Below the pieces are notes generated by a model. It was given only the letters and a program-made list of their open reading frames with translations. It was not told where the DNA came from and did not search any database. A program made the translations under genes and the position numbers. Positions 17,355-25,757 of a stretch of DNA of 61,756 nt are shown here, one piece after another. The DNA lies in contig JAQERH010000018.1 of the NCBI GenBank assembly GCA_027698105.1, positions 1 through 61,756 of the forward strand. Direction: 5' to 3'. This DNA comes from Lachnospiraceae bacterium AM93-12TA (GTDB lineage Bacteria; Bacillota; Clostridia; Lachnospirales; Lachnospiraceae). Numbering within the stretch: position 1 is the stretch's first letter; every line of letters starts with the position of its first letter.

Positions 17355-17424
17355 GCACTTTTTTATTTTTATTTTTGTTTTTATTTTTTCTTCTTTTTAA
17401 ATTGTTGCTTTTTTCTTAAAATCA

Positions 17425-17473
17425 TAAAAAATGGAAGCTCCCCGGACTTTAACAAATCCTCCGGAAAGCTTCC
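17425..17473 (-). terminator. terminator of the copper ATPase gene
   Basis: On the minus strand a 14-bp stem (GGAAGCTTTCCGGA / TCCGGGGAGCTTCC, near perfect) is followed by ATTTTTTAT. Confidence 0.85.
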
Positions 17474-17482
17474 TTCTTTCTT

Positions 17483-20014
17483 TTACAGAATCTCTGTCAC
17501 CTGGTAATCCTGATCCTCTACCGCTTTCTTCAGCACATCGTCTGCTACCTCTGACGCCATCTTCACTACGGCCGTTCCCTTCTCATGGCTGACTTCTGCC
17601 GCCTCTACTCCAGGAATGGCTTCCAGCGTTTTTTTCACTCTGGCCTCACAGTGTCCGCACATCATTCCCTCAATTTTCATTGTCTTTTCCATTTCTTTTT
17701 TCTCCTTTTCTGCCTCACGGCGTTTTGTCTTCATTTTTTTATCCTTAGCCCCGTCTCTGATAGAAAGAAAATTCAGACGAAGCGCGTTTGATACCACACA
17801 GAAGCTTGAAAGACTCATGGCGGCTGCGCCAAACATAGGATTCAGCTTCCACCCGAACAGAGGAATAAAGAGACCTGCTGCCAGAGGAATTCCCACTGCA
17901 TTGTAGAAAAAGGCCCAGAACAGGTTTTCATGAATATTCCTCAGCGTTCCACGGCTCAGACGGATTGCCGCCGGAACATCGCTTAACCGGCTCTTCATCA
18001 GAACTACATCCGCCGCGTCAATAGCTACGTCCGTTCCTGCTCCTATGGCAATTCCCATATCAGCTCTCGTCAGAGCCGGCGCATCGTTAATGCCGTCTCC
18101 TACCATAGCTGTCTTCCCCTTTTCCTTTAACTTGCGGATTACCGCTTCCTTGCCGTCCGGCAGCACCCCTGCAATGACCTCGTCCACCCCGGCCTGTCTG
18201 CCAATGGCACGGGCTGTCTTTTCATTATCCCCTGTCAGCATCACTACATGGATGCCCATATTCTGCAGCTCGCGCACGGCCTGAGGGCTGTCCTCCTTAA
18301 TCACATCAGCCACAGCAATCATTCCAGCCAGAGTTTCATTTTCCGCAAACAAAAGCGGTGTTTTACCCTGTTCTGCCAGAGACTCTGCCTGCCGCTTCAC
18401 AGCTTCGGAGACAGAAATCCTGCCGCTCATAAAGGAAAGGCTTCCTCCCAGAAGTCTTCTGCCTTTTAGAGAGGCGGCCACGCCGCTTCCCACCAGCGCC
18501 TCAAACTCATCTGCCTCTTCTGGTTTCAATCCCAGTTCTTCTGCTCTCCTCATGACCGCCCTGGCCAGAGGATGCTCGCTTTTCTTTTCAAGGGAAGCCG
18601 CCAGACTTAACAGCTCTTCCTCTGTCACTCCGGAAGAAGGCAGCAGATCTGTCACATGAGGCTCTCCCATGGTTATGGTTCCCGTCTTATCCAGGGCAAT
18701 GATCTCTGTCTTTCCCGCCTCTTCCAGGGCAGCGGCTGTCTTAAACAGGATGCCGTTTTTAGCCCCCACGCCGTTTCCTACCATAATCGCCACCGGAGTG
18801 GCAAGTCCCAGGGCGCAGGGACAGCTGATCACGAGAACAGAAATTCCGCGGGCCAGAGCGAATCCAAAACTCTGTCCTGCTATCATCCACGCTGCGGCTG
18901 TTACAAGGGCAATTCCAATTACTGCCGGTACGAAAATGCCTGATACCCGATCTGCCGCCTTGGCAATAGGCGCCTTGGTAGCGGCCGCATCGCTGACCAT
19001 CTGAATAATCTGGGAGAAGGTAGTGTCCTCCCCCACCCTTGACGCCTGACAGCGGATAAATCCCGACTGATTCAAGGTAGCTGCGAACACCTTATCCCCT
19101 GCCGTCTTATCTACAGGAATACTTTCTCCCGTCAGCGCCGACTCGTCTACTGCGCTGTTTCCCTCTAAAATCACGCCGTCTACCGGGATATTTCCGCCTG
19201 GGCGAACCAGAAAAACATCTCCCTTTGCCACCTGGTCGATGGAAATCTCCATCTCCTCCCCATTCCGCCAGACTACTGCTGTTTTCGGCGCCAGTTTCAT
19301 AAGATTTTTCAGCGCATCTGTGGTCTTTCCCTTAGAGCGGGCCTCCAGCATTTTTCCAACTGTGATAAGCGTCAGAATCATGGCAGCTGACTCAAAATAA
19401 AACTCATGCATATATTCCATGACTCCAGCCATATCTCCCCGCATCTGGGCATCTGTCATGGCAAACAGAGCATATACGCTGTAAAGGAAGGAAGCTCCGG
19501 AACCCAGGGCCACCAGAGTATCCATATTCGGCGCCTTATTCCACAGACTTTTAAAACCGCTTATAAAAAATTTCTGGTTAATCACCATAACGATGCCAGT
19601 GAGCAGAAGCTGCACAAGGCCTACCGCCACATGATTTTCAGCCAGAATTTTCGGAAGGGGCCAGCCCCACATCATATGGCCCATGGAAACGTACATGAGC
19701 ACAATCAGAAAGCCCAGGGACGCGGCCAGACGCCTTTTAAGGACAGGCGTTTCCCGATCCGCCAGCAGTTCCTCTCCTGCCTTATCCTCTGGGCCTCTTC
19801 CCTTCTGTCCGGATTCCCCCTTGACAGAAGCGCTGTATCCTGCTGCTTCCACTGCCGCAATAATATCTTCAGGCTTCGCCGTACCTTCTACGCCCATGGA
19901 ATTTGTCAGAAGGCTGACTGAGCAGGAGGAAACTCCCTCTACCTTTGACACAGCCTTCTCCACCCTGGCGCTGCAGGCCGCGCAGCTCATACCAGTCACA
20001 ACATACTGTTTCAT
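17483..20014 (-). CDS. copA: copper-translocating P1B-type ATPase with C-terminal chaperone-like domain
   Basis: The 843-residue pump exports Cu(I) across the membrane using ATP. In order: an N-terminal heavy-metal domain with GMSCAAC (residues 8-14), paired membrane helices, the actuator loop with DESALTGES, the CPC metal site (398-400), the phosphorylation motif DKTGT with D442, the nucleotide domain, [10 protein letters not shown], the last two helices, a lysine/glutamate-rich linker, and a second heavy-metal domain with CGHC at 786-789. The C-terminal domain resembles a CopZ chaperone fused to the pump; separate copZ genes are more usual. A promoter with a CsoR-type operator controls it. 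No csoR gene lies in the window. Silver is also a likely substrate. Confidence 0.94.
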   Translation of the reverse strand: MKQYVVTGMSCAACSARVEKAVSKVEGVSSCSVSLLTNSMGVEGTAKPEDIIAAVEAAGYSASVKGESGQKGRGPEDKAGEELLADRETPVLKRRLAASLGFLIVLMYVSMGHMMWGWPLPKILAENHVAVGLVQLLLTGIVMVINQKFFISGFKSLWNKAPNMDTLVALGSGASFLYSVYALFAMTDAQMRGDMAGVMEYMHEFYFESAAMILTLITVGKMLEARSKGKTTDALKNLMKLAPKTAVVWRNGEEMEISIDQVAKGDVFLVRPGGNIPVDGVILEGNSAVDESALTGESIPVDKTAGDKVFAATLNQSGFIRCQASRVGEDTTFSQIIQMVSDAAATKAPIAKAADRVSGIFVPAVIGIALVTAAAWMIAGQSFGFALARGISVLVISCPCALGLATPVAIMVGNGVGAKNGILFKTAAALEEAGKTEIIALDKTGTITMGEPHVTDLLPSSGVTEEELLSLAASLEKKSEHPLARAVMRRAEELGLKPEEADEFEALVGSGVAASLKGRRLLGGSLSFMSGRISVSEAVKRQAESLAEQGKTPLLFAENETLAGMIAVADVIKEDSPQAVRELQNMGIHVVMLTGDNEKTARAIGRQAGVDEVIAGVLPDGKEAVIRKLKEKGKTAMVGDGINDAPALTRADMGIAIGAGTDVAIDAADVVLMKSRLSDVPAAIRLSRGTLRNIHENLFWAFFYNAVGIPLAAGLFIPLFGWKLNPMFGAAAMSLSSFCVVSNALRLNFLSIRDGAKDKKMKTKRREAEKEKKEMEKTMKIEGMMCGHCEARVKKTLEAIPGVEAAEVSHEKGTAVVKMASEVADDVLKKAVEDQDYQVTEIL

Positions 20015-20039
20015 CTATATCCCTCCTTTTTCTGAACTC

Positions 20040-20068
20040 ATTATATACCCCATACGGGTATTAGTCAA
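20040..20068 (-). promoter_or_regulatory. promoter of the copper ATPase gene
   Basis: On the minus strand TTGACT (20063-20068) and consensus TATAAT (20040-20045) are spaced by 17 bases. Confidence 0.85.
20045..20061 (-). promoter_or_regulatory. CsoR-type copper operator
   Basis: ATACCCCATACGGGTAT fills the -35/-10 spacer. It resembles the pseudo-palindromic G/C-tract operators of CsoR repressors at copZA promoters. Binding would block RNA polymerase until Cu(I) releases the repressor (family knowledge). Confidence 0.7.
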
Positions 20069-20112
20069 GAAGTAAAAGAAAAATCTAATATGAAACCGTT
20101 TCAAAAAGCATG

Positions 20113-20922
20113 CTAAAAGCCTGGATGTTCTGAAAAATAGCCCTTCAAACAGAAACCATGGTCCACAGGCCCGCTTCCGCTGCCCAGATCCATTCCAGCA
20201 GCCAGAGCGTCTGACAGGTATTCCTTAGCTCTTTTTACCGACTCTCTGAGAGAAAAGCCCTTAGCCAGGTTGGATGCAATGGCGCTTGACAGGGTACAGC
20301 CTGTTCCGTGGGTATTTAAAGTGTCAATTCGTTTGCCTTTAAACCATTCTGCCTTTCCGTCTGCATAGAGAAGATCATCGGCGTCCTGAATGCTGTGTCC
20401 TCCTTTTAAAAGCACGGCACAGCCATACTGCCTGCTGATATACTCTGCCGCCAGCTCCATCTCCATCCTGCCGGCAATGGTTTTTCCTGACAGAAGTTCT
20501 GCCTCCGGAATATTGGGGGTGACCAGCTGGGCCAGAGGAAACAGCTCCCGTGTAAGCGCCTCCACTGCATCTGGCTGAATCAGTCTGGAACCGCTGGTAG
20601 AAACCATAACCGGATCCACCACAATATGCTCCGCTCTGTAAAACCGCAGCCGTTCCCCCATCACCTGAATCAGTTCCTTGGAAACAGCCATCCCTATCTT
20701 TACTGCATCTGGACGAATATCTTCAAATACCGCATCAATCTGCTGTCTCAAAAACTCGCCGTCTACTGCCATGATACCGGATACCCCTATCGTATTTTGA
20801 GCCGTCAAGGCTGTGACAGCACTCATTCCAAACACGCCGTTCATAATCATGGTTTTTAAGTCTGCCTGGATTCCTGCTCCGCCGCTGGAATCACTTCCTG
20901 CAATCGTCAAAACCGTTTTCAC
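20113..20922 (-). CDS. thiD: hydroxymethylpyrimidine/phosphomethylpyrimidine kinase
   Basis: The 269-residue ribokinase-fold enzyme phosphorylates HMP and HMP-P to HMP-PP for thiamine synthesis. The substrate motif AGSDSSGGAGIQADLKTM is at residues 7-24, and the ATP-site anion hole NTHGTGCTLSSAIAS lies near 225. The start is GTG and overlaps the stop of the preceding gene by 4 bases (GTGA), indicating translational coupling. It is the last gene of the riboswitch-controlled thi operon. Confidence 0.93.
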   Translation of the reverse strand: MKTVLTIAGSDSSGGAGIQADLKTMIMNGVFGMSAVTALTAQNTIGVSGIMAVDGEFLRQQIDAVFEDIRPDAVKIGMAVSKELIQVMGERLRFYRAEHIVVDPVMVSTSGSRLIQPDAVEALTRELFPLAQLVTPNIPEAELLSGKTIAGRMEMELAAEYISRQYGCAVLLKGGHSIQDADDLLYADGKAEWFKGKRIDTLNTHGTGCTLSSAIASNLAKGFSLRESVKRAKEYLSDALAAGMDLGSGSGPVDHGFCLKGYFSEHPGF

Positions 20923-21230
20923 CGAGCCTCCCCCTCTCTGTATTTTCCGATTTTCTGATCAATCGTCAAAATTTCTCCTTCTGGCTTATAAATGACTTTA
21001 ATATAAGAAATTACCTTCGGTGCTCCGGCGCGGACTGCTGTTTTCTGGCATTCTGCGGCAAGCTCCATCAGCTGGTCGAAGTTCTCTCCCTCTATCACAG
21101 TCTCCAGCGGCCCTACCTCATAGCGGAGTCCTGTATTTTGGATACAGGCAATCACCTCATCTACGATTCTGCATACCTCCTCATCGCTCCCCACCTGAGG
21201 CAGCACCTGAATTGCAATACTTGCGCTCAT
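20919..21230 (-). CDS. MTH1187/YkoF-type thiamine-binding protein
   Basis: This 103-residue protein belongs to the small UPF0045/MTH1187 ferredoxin-fold family, some of whose members bind thiamine or HMP. It begins SASIAIQVLPQVGSDEEVC and contains VGPLETVIEGENFDQLMEL, both typical family blocks. It lies between the HAD gene and thiD in the thi operon. A role as soluble thiamine-precursor carrier is suggested by position but not proven. Confidence 0.8.
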   Translation of the reverse strand: MSASIAIQVLPQVGSDEEVCRIVDEVIACIQNTGLRYEVGPLETVIEGENFDQLMELAAECQKTAVRAGAPKVISYIKVIYKPEGEILTIDQKIGKYREGEAR

Positions 21231-21232
21231 AA

Positions 21233-21880
21233 TTAAAATTCCTCCCAGTTTTCTATGATTTCATCTGACACATCTTCCAGCCGCTTTTTCTCTTCTGCTG
21301 TTTTGCAGCTGTTCTCGTCGTATACCCCTACCACGTAAAAACCTGCCTTTTTCGCAGTTTCCGCCGCATACAGCGCATCCTCATAAACAGCAGTATCCTT
21401 TGGCTTCGCCCCCATTCTCTGCGCCGCTTCCAGATAAATATCAGGATGTGTCTTTCCTGCTCCCACATCCTCGCAGGAAAGAAAGGCTTCAAAATAATCG
21501 GCTGCTTCCAGACGCTTCAGACAGGCTTCCACCAGCTCTTTCGATGTGGCGGAGGCCACGCACATCCTGACGCCTTTTTCCTTCAGCCTTCTCAGGTACT
21601 CCTTTACTCCTGGCTTCAGGGAAATATCCTCTCTGTAATGGCGATCCATCAGGCCATTCATCTCCTCTGCCACAGAGGACACTGTACCCGAAATTCCAAA
21701 GATGCGGATAAACAAAGCTGCTGACTCTTGAATTGTCATGGTCTTAATCTGACTTAAAAGGCTGTCCGGAAGCTTTTCCACTCCCTGGCTCCTCAAAAAT
21801 TCCTCTGCCAGCCCCTTCCACCATTCCATGGAATCCACGAGAGTACCGTCTAAATCAAAAATCCCATAGCTTTTATTCAC
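21233..21880 (-). CDS. HAD family hydrolase in the thi operon
   Basis: The 215-residue HAD phosphatase has the nucleophile motif DLDGTLVDS near its N-terminus, a helical cap (subclass I), the motif II threonine/serine in CVASATSK, a lysine in GAGKTHPDIY, and the acidic motif VYEDALYA. The GTG start at 21880 is preferred: AAAGGAG lies 10 bases upstream, inside the longer TTG-start frame. It overlaps the thiE stop by 8 bases. Its place among thiamine genes suggests dephosphorylation of a thiamine intermediate (for example thiamine monophosphate or an HMP/HET phosphate), but sequence alone cannot separate this from sugar-phosphate phosphatases. Confidence 0.82.
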   Translation of the reverse strand: MNKSYGIFDLDGTLVDSMEWWKGLAEEFLRSQGVEKLPDSLLSQIKTMTIQESAALFIRIFGISGTVSSVAEEMNGLMDRHYREDISLKPGVKEYLRRLKEKGVRMCVASATSKELVEACLKRLEAADYFEAFLSCEDVGAGKTHPDIYLEAAQRMGAKPKDTAVYEDALYAAETAKKAGFYVVGVYDENSCKTAEEKKRLEDVSDEIIENWEEF

Positions 21881-22532
21881 AGTCTGTGATCTCCTTTGCA
21901 AGAGCTGTTAATTCTGCAGCCGCTTTTCCCGGCTGCTCCGCCCCAAAAAGGGCAGATATCACCGCAATTCCATCTACGCCGCTTCCCGAAAGTTCCCGCA
22001 CATTGCCCCTGTTAATTCCCCCTATGGCGACCACCGGTATGGACACTGAAGCAGAAATTTCCCGCAGCTTCTCAACCGAAAGATTTCTGGCGTCTTTCTT
22101 TGTGGCGGTTCCAAATACTGCTCCCACTCCGATGTAATCAGCTCCGGCCTGTTCTGCCTTCCTGGCTTCCTCCACCGTTCCGGCGGAAATCCCCAGAATC
22201 CGCTCCGGGCCTATCATTTCCCTGATATTGTACCCCTTTATATCCGACTGTCCTACATGGACTCCGTCTGCCCCAGACCGGACCGCTATTTCCACACTGT
22301 CATTGACTACAAACGGAACGTGAAACTGAGCACATAAATCTTTCAGCTCCCTTGCTTCCTCCAGAAAGGCTTCATGAGCCAGATTCTTTTCCCGAATCTG
22401 AAGAAAGGTCACTCCATGTTCTAAAATCTCCCGGCACACGCCTGAAAGACTCTCCCCCGGCTTCAGCCAGGTTCGGTCTGTGATCCCGTAAAGAAGCATC
22501 GCCTGTCTGATCTCTTCCCTAGAAAATTTCAT
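21873..22532 (-). CDS. thiE: thiamine-phosphate synthase
   Basis: The 219-residue TIM-barrel enzyme joins HMP-PP and HET-P to form thiamine monophosphate. The pyrophosphate-binding block FLQIREKN, VHVGQSD and VGAVFGTATKKDA are present. The ATG has AAGGAGAGG upstream. It overlaps thiM by 14 bases and the HAD gene by 8 bases, so translation is likely coupled. With thiM and thiD it completes salvage of both precursors. Confidence 0.95.
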   Translation of the reverse strand: MKFSREEIRQAMLLYGITDRTWLKPGESLSGVCREILEHGVTFLQIREKNLAHEAFLEEARELKDLCAQFHVPFVVNDSVEIAVRSGADGVHVGQSDIKGYNIREMIGPERILGISAGTVEEARKAEQAGADYIGVGAVFGTATKKDARNLSVEKLREISASVSIPVVAIGGINRGNVRELSGSGVDGIAVISALFGAEQPGKAAAELTALAKEITDCE

Positions 22533-23355
22533 ACTTTATCCTCTCCTTAAACTGTTCTTCTGTCAGATTAAATACTGCGTCAATCAAATCGCTGCGAAAG
22601 AAGGCATTTCCCGTCCCCTGCTCTAACCGCTTTTCATCTGCCAGCTCCCCGCAGATTCCCATAACAGAGGCAGCTGCAAAAGCCGCAGTAAAACAGTCCT
22701 CCTGGTGCGCCCCGCACAAGGCCCCCATCAGGGCAGTCAGCATACATCCGCTTCCTGTTATCCGGGCCATCATGGGCGTTCCATTTCTTAAAATCACTGT
22801 CTGCCTGCCGTCAGAGAGCAGATCCACTCTGCCTGAGACAGCAATGACACTGCGCGTTTTCCCTGCCAGCTTTTCCACCACCTTAGCAGCGTCGGGCAGG
22901 TTTTCCTCTGTAATCTCGTCAAAAGCCCCTGCATCCACTCCCTTCGCAGAGGACTGCGCTCCTGCCAGGAAACGTATTTCCGACGCATTTCCCCTGATAA
23001 CGGAAAAATGGACGGCTCTCATAAGCCTTGCCGACTCAGCCCGGCGCAGGCTGGTTCCTCCAGCTGCTACCGGATCGAATATCACTGGAATTCCATGACG
23101 GTTAGCCTCTTTTCCAGCCGCCTCCATGGCGTCCGTATCACCGATGGCCCCCAGGTTGCAGACCAGCCCCTGGGCCATCGTTACTGCCTCAGCTGCCTCC
23201 CTGATATCATGGGCCATTGAGGGAGAACCTCCAGCCGCCAGAATGATATTGGCACAGTCATTCACTGTGACAAAATTGGTAATACACTGCACTAAGGGGC
23301 GTTTCTCCTGTACCTGTCTGAACGCTTCCCATGCCAGGTTCCTTAAATCCTCCAT
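22519..23355 (-). CDS. thiM: hydroxyethylthiazole kinase
   Basis: The 278-residue ribokinase-fold enzyme phosphorylates hydroxyethylthiazole (HET) for ThiE. The N-terminal signature CITNFVTVNDCANIILAAGG and ATP-site GSGCMLTALMGA are diagnostic. The ATG at 23355 is chosen because AAAGGAG lies 5 bases upstream; an in-frame ATG at 23394 has no such site. It follows thiW by 58 bases. Confidence 0.95.
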   Translation of the reverse strand: MEDLRNLAWEAFRQVQEKRPLVQCITNFVTVNDCANIILAAGGSPSMAHDIREAAEAVTMAQGLVCNLGAIGDTDAMEAAGKEANRHGIPVIFDPVAAGGTSLRRAESARLMRAVHFSVIRGNASEIRFLAGAQSSAKGVDAGAFDEITEENLPDAAKVVEKLAGKTRSVIAVSGRVDLLSDGRQTVILRNGTPMMARITGSGCMLTALMGALCGAHQEDCFTAAFAAASVMGICGELADEKRLEQGTGNAFFRSDLIDAVFNLTEEQFKERIKYEIF

Positions 23356-23413
23356 AACATCTCCTTTCCTGCTAAGATGCCCATCAAAGGACATACTGCT
23401 GCCTGCTCTGCCT

Positions 23414-23944
23414 TTACTCCAGTTCCTGCTCCATCCGTTCCAGCAGTCTGCCTTTTTTCAGCATCAAAAGTACCGCCAGCCCCATAGCGGCTCCTGTCAC
23501 CGCTGAGGGTGTATAAAATGGAATGTAGTAAAAAGGCGACTGGGCGTCTAAGCCGTAAAACAGCTTCATAAGCGGATAGGAAGCCATTGCTCCTAAAAAG
23601 CCCGTTCCAATCACCTCTCCCACAAAGACCAGATAAATATTTTTTGTTTTTCTGTACAGAAACCCGCCCAGCACAGGGCCAAACACAGCCCCTGTCACTG
23701 CCTGGATCGTCCGGCCTGACATCATCCTCATAATACCGCATAAAAATGCGCTGGCACACCCATACCACGGTCCCAGAAAGACCGCAGCCAGCACATCTAC
23801 AAAATGCTGGAATGGAGCCATTGAGGGAAAATACACAAAAGTGTTCAGCACAAAGGCCAGACAGGCCAGCATGCCTGTCATGACCAGTTTGATTGTCCTG
23901 CTTTTTGCCCTGATTTCCGTTTTTACTGTCTGATGTTGATTCAT
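23414..23944 (-). CDS. thiW: ThiW, thiazole-specific ECF transporter substrate-binding subunit
   Basis: This 176-residue hydrophobic protein has about five membrane helices, and resembles ThiW S components that import hydroxyethylthiazole with a shared ECF energising module (not in the window). The start at 23944 has GGGAG 6 bases upstream. A longer in-frame start at 24038-24040 was rejected because its first 32 codons run through the riboswitch terminator. It is the first gene after the TPP riboswitch. Thiazole is the expected substrate since thiM is next. Confidence 0.87.
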   Translation of the reverse strand: MNQHQTVKTEIRAKSRTIKLVMTGMLACLAFVLNTFVYFPSMAPFQHFVDVLAAVFLGPWYGCASAFLCGIMRMMSGRTIQAVTGAVFGPVLGGFLYRKTKNIYLVFVGEVIGTGFLGAMASYPLMKLFYGLDAQSPFYYIPFYTPSAVTGAAMGLAVLLMLKKGRLLERMEQELE

Positions 23945-23994
23945 AACTTTCTCCCTTTCCGGAAAAGCTCTGCGGAGCACAGATTCATTAAAAT

Positions 23995-24030
23995 ACAAAA
24001 ACGGAGACGCCTGAAAATGACGTCTCCGAA
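23995..24030 (-). terminator. TPP riboswitch expression-platform terminator
   Basis: On the minus strand the perfect 8-bp stem CGGAGACG / CGTCTCCG with an 11-base loop is followed by TTTTTGTATTTT. It lies directly after the aptamer, so TPP binding probably causes premature termination. Confidence 0.9.
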
Positions 24031-24049
24031 AAAAGTTCATCCCTTTTGA

Positions 24050-24134
24050 CTTCCTACGGCGGCATTATCCGCATCAGGTTAAAGGGTCGAAGTTTGATTA
24101 CTTCCTCTCAGCCTGCTCCACAAGCTCCCCTGTG
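24050..24134 (-). promoter_or_regulatory. TPP riboswitch (THI element)
   Basis: On the minus strand the conserved pieces occur in order: GGGGAGC at the start, GCTGAGA (24106-24112), the ACCCTTT / AACCTGAT region, GGATAATGCC, and the closing GTAGGAAG. This is the standard THI-box aptamer. The following terminator hairpin makes it a transcriptional OFF switch for thiW-thiM-thiE-HAD-ykoF-like-thiD. Confidence 0.96.
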
Positions 24135-24335
24135 TTTTTATTTTTTATATTAGTGTACACTGGAATTTATTATACTGCCGAATAAAAGAAAATGCAAGAG
24201 TGGGATTTTTCACTAAACGGCAAAGACAAAATTTTGCCAATTTCTTGAAAAAACCTTCCTTTTCAGCTATGATTGCATCAGGAAATCTGATACACAAGCT
24301 GATTCTATATCTGTTTTACTGTCAGGAGGTATAAA

Positions 24336-24671
24336 ATGACAACACGGGATGAAGTATTAACATACGGCCTCACCTTTCCAGACGCCTATATAGACGCTCC
24401 TTTTCATGATGACAACTGGGTACTTCTGCGCTATCGGCCCAATAAAAGGGCTTTCGCCTGGACTTATGAGAGAGGTGGATTTCTGTGGGTAAATGTAAAA
24501 GTGGATCCGGAATGGCGGGATTTCTGGAGAGCCGCATACCCGTCTGTTGTCCCTGGATATCACCAGAATAAAAAATACTGGAATTCCCTGATTTTAGACG
24601 GCAGTATCCCTGAAGCAGATGTAAAGCGAATGATTGCAGAAAGCTACGATCTGATTGCAAAACTGCCATGA
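24336..24671 (+). CDS. MmcQ/YjbR family protein
   Basis: The 111-residue protein has the CyaY-like fold family hallmarks: an N-terminal FPDAYIDAPF block, FLWVNVKVDPEWRD, and the C-terminal NKKYWNSLILDGSIPEADV block. Family members are described as possible DNA-binding proteins, but their function is not established. It has AGGAGG 7 bases before ATG and its own strong terminator. Length is normal. Confidence 0.85.
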   Translation: MTTRDEVLTYGLTFPDAYIDAPFHDDNWVLLRYRPNKRAFAWTYERGGFLWVNVKVDPEWRDFWRAAYPSVVPGYHQNKKYWNSLILDGSIPEADVKRMIAESYDLIAKLP

Positions 24672-24674
24672 TAT

Positions 24675-24730
24675 AAAAAAGCCAGACACACTTTGGAGCA
24701 TTTTCTCCAAATCATGCGTCTGGCTTTTTA
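24675..24730. terminator. bidirectional terminator between the YjbR gene and toxN
   Basis: GCCAGAC (24681-24687) and GTCTGGC (24718-24724) form an outer stem, with an inner TTTGGAG / CTCCAAA stem. A6 on the left and T5 on the right allow termination in both directions, serving both convergent genes. Confidence 0.9.
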
Positions 24731-24819
24731 ACTTACTTTTAAACCATTTCTTCCAGCAAAATATAGGAATAAAATAGAAATACTCTATACTTGAATGCTT
24801 CTAACTACTTCAATGTTGA

Positions 24820-25398
24820 TTACGCTTCATTTTTTCTGCTTTTCACCCATTCCCTCATTGCGTTTTCACAGCAAGAAAAATCACAGTATGTACGTCTTAC
24901 ATTTCGTGTTTCTTTTTGATACTTATAAATTTTTTCCGCTTTTGTCAGTATTTTCCCCTTAATGGTTAAGCAAAAAGCATACTCCTTTTCAAATAAGTCC
25001 TGATAACGTTCATCGCTCAACTCATTAAATACAATTCTTTTGTAAGCATCATCCGGAACAGGTATCATTTTTTTGATATCCAAGACAGACAGCACATGCA
25101 TTTTTTTATCTTTGGAATACTCTTTATATACATCACCCGCAATATTTACAGACTTATCTATCACTTCATATATTAAAAAATGTTCGTCACAACTATTTTT
25201 CCACTTCTTATGTTTTTCCTTTGCCGATGTTAAAGGAATAAAATATTTACATTCTGTCATGTCAATTATAATACCAACAAAAGGTTTTATCGCACTCCTA
25301 TAAGAAGCATTATAATATACTTCTGAATTCCTGCTATATAAATATTCCAAATAATCTGCATCAATGGTATAAAAACCAAAGGTTTCAAATTCGGCCAT
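24820..25398 (-). CDS. ToxN/AbiQ-like type III toxin endoribonuclease
   Basis: The 192-residue protein resembles type III toxin-antitoxin toxins (ToxN, AbiQ, CptN). It opens with FYTIDADYLEYL, then IKPFVGIIIDM, and has the active-site-like stretch IPLTSAKEKHKKW (residues 54-66), where ToxN carries conserved Thr/Ser and Lys. Length fits the family (170-200 residues). The start has AAGGAGAA upstream. Upstream on the same strand lie a sigma-70-type promoter, two tandem 40-42-base repeats and an intrinsic terminator, which is the exact layout of toxI-toxN loci. The toxin should cut RNA and be bound by the repeat RNA. The longer, fewer repeats favour the CptIN subfamily (inference). Confidence 0.85.
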   Translation of the reverse strand: MAEFETFGFYTIDADYLEYLYSRNSEVYYNASYRSAIKPFVGIIIDMTECKYFIPLTSAKEKHKKWKNSCDEHFLIYEVIDKSVNIAGDVYKEYSKDKKMHVLSVLDIKKMIPVPDDAYKRIVFNELSDERYQDLFEKEYAFCLTIKGKILTKAEKIYKYQKETRNVRRTYCDFSCCENAMREWVKSRKNEA

Positions 25399-25412
25399 AA
25401 TTCTCCTTAATC

Positions 25413-25441
25413 AAAAAGTGGAGAAGATTTCTCTCCTCCAC
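25413..25441 (-). terminator. terminator between toxI repeats and toxN
   Basis: On the minus strand a 10-bp stem GTGGAGGAGA / TCTTCTCCAC with a GAAA tetraloop is followed by TTTTT. In toxIN loci this terminator sets the excess of antitoxin RNA over toxin mRNA. Confidence 0.92.
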
Positions 25442-25545
25442 TAAACTTTAATGCTCCACCTTTGGGATATAGGTAGCGGGACACCTTCTTTAATGTTCCA
25501 CCTTTGTAATGGGTAGCGGGACACCCTCTTTAACATTATCCCTTT
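25418..25545 (-). ncRNA. putative ToxI/CptI antitoxin RNA
   Basis: The transcript would start just after the -10 box at 25556-25561, contain two near-identical repeats and part of a third, and end at the terminator. In RNA sense each repeat begins AAAG and contains CTACC and GGTGG arms that can pair; the loop between them varies (11 and 9 bases) while both arms are conserved. This fits a folded antitoxin unit that binds and is processed by the toxin. Confidence 0.78.
25447..25528 (-). repeat. tandem repeats of the type III antitoxin
   Basis: Unit A is 25447-25488 (42 bases) and unit B is 25489-25528 (40 bases). They share GGTAGCGGGACACC and TTTAATG plus TCCACCTTTG. A truncated third unit starts at 25529. 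Confidence 0.9.
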
Positions 25546-25555
25546 TTCTAATTTT

Positions 25556-25584
25556 AATATACATTAGTATATGCGCAAAGTCAA
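25556..25584 (-). promoter_or_regulatory. promoter of the toxI-toxN locus
   Basis: On the minus strand TTGACT (25579-25584) and TATATT (25556-25561) are spaced by 17 bases, directly before the antitoxin repeats. Confidence 0.8.
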
Positions 25585-25676
25585 TAACTTTTGCTAAAAT
25601 ACCACAGTTATGTAAATCGATTATTCGCACACCAAAATGCAGGAATATCATACAGGGTTAATGTATAAATAGTTTA

Positions 25677-25711
25677 GGAGTGACCCCTTATCCACCATAA
25701 AAAGTCACTCC
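25677..25711. other. inverted repeat downstream of the GGGtGRT gene
   Basis: GGAGTGAC (25677-25684) and GTCACTCC (25704-25711) form an 8-bp stem. A T tract is lacking on both sides, so it may be a 3' mRNA-stabilising hairpin or weak terminator of the minus-strand operon. Nothing else is evident in 25585-25757. Confidence 0.5.
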
Positions 25712-25757
25712 CAAATACTCTTAATTACTTCTAAAAACCGCTAAATACGGCAATTTA

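Noticed and set aside
23945..24040. N-terminal extension of ThiW (start at 24040)
   Set aside because: These codons run through the riboswitch terminator hairpin and lack a ribosome binding site; the start at 23944 has one.
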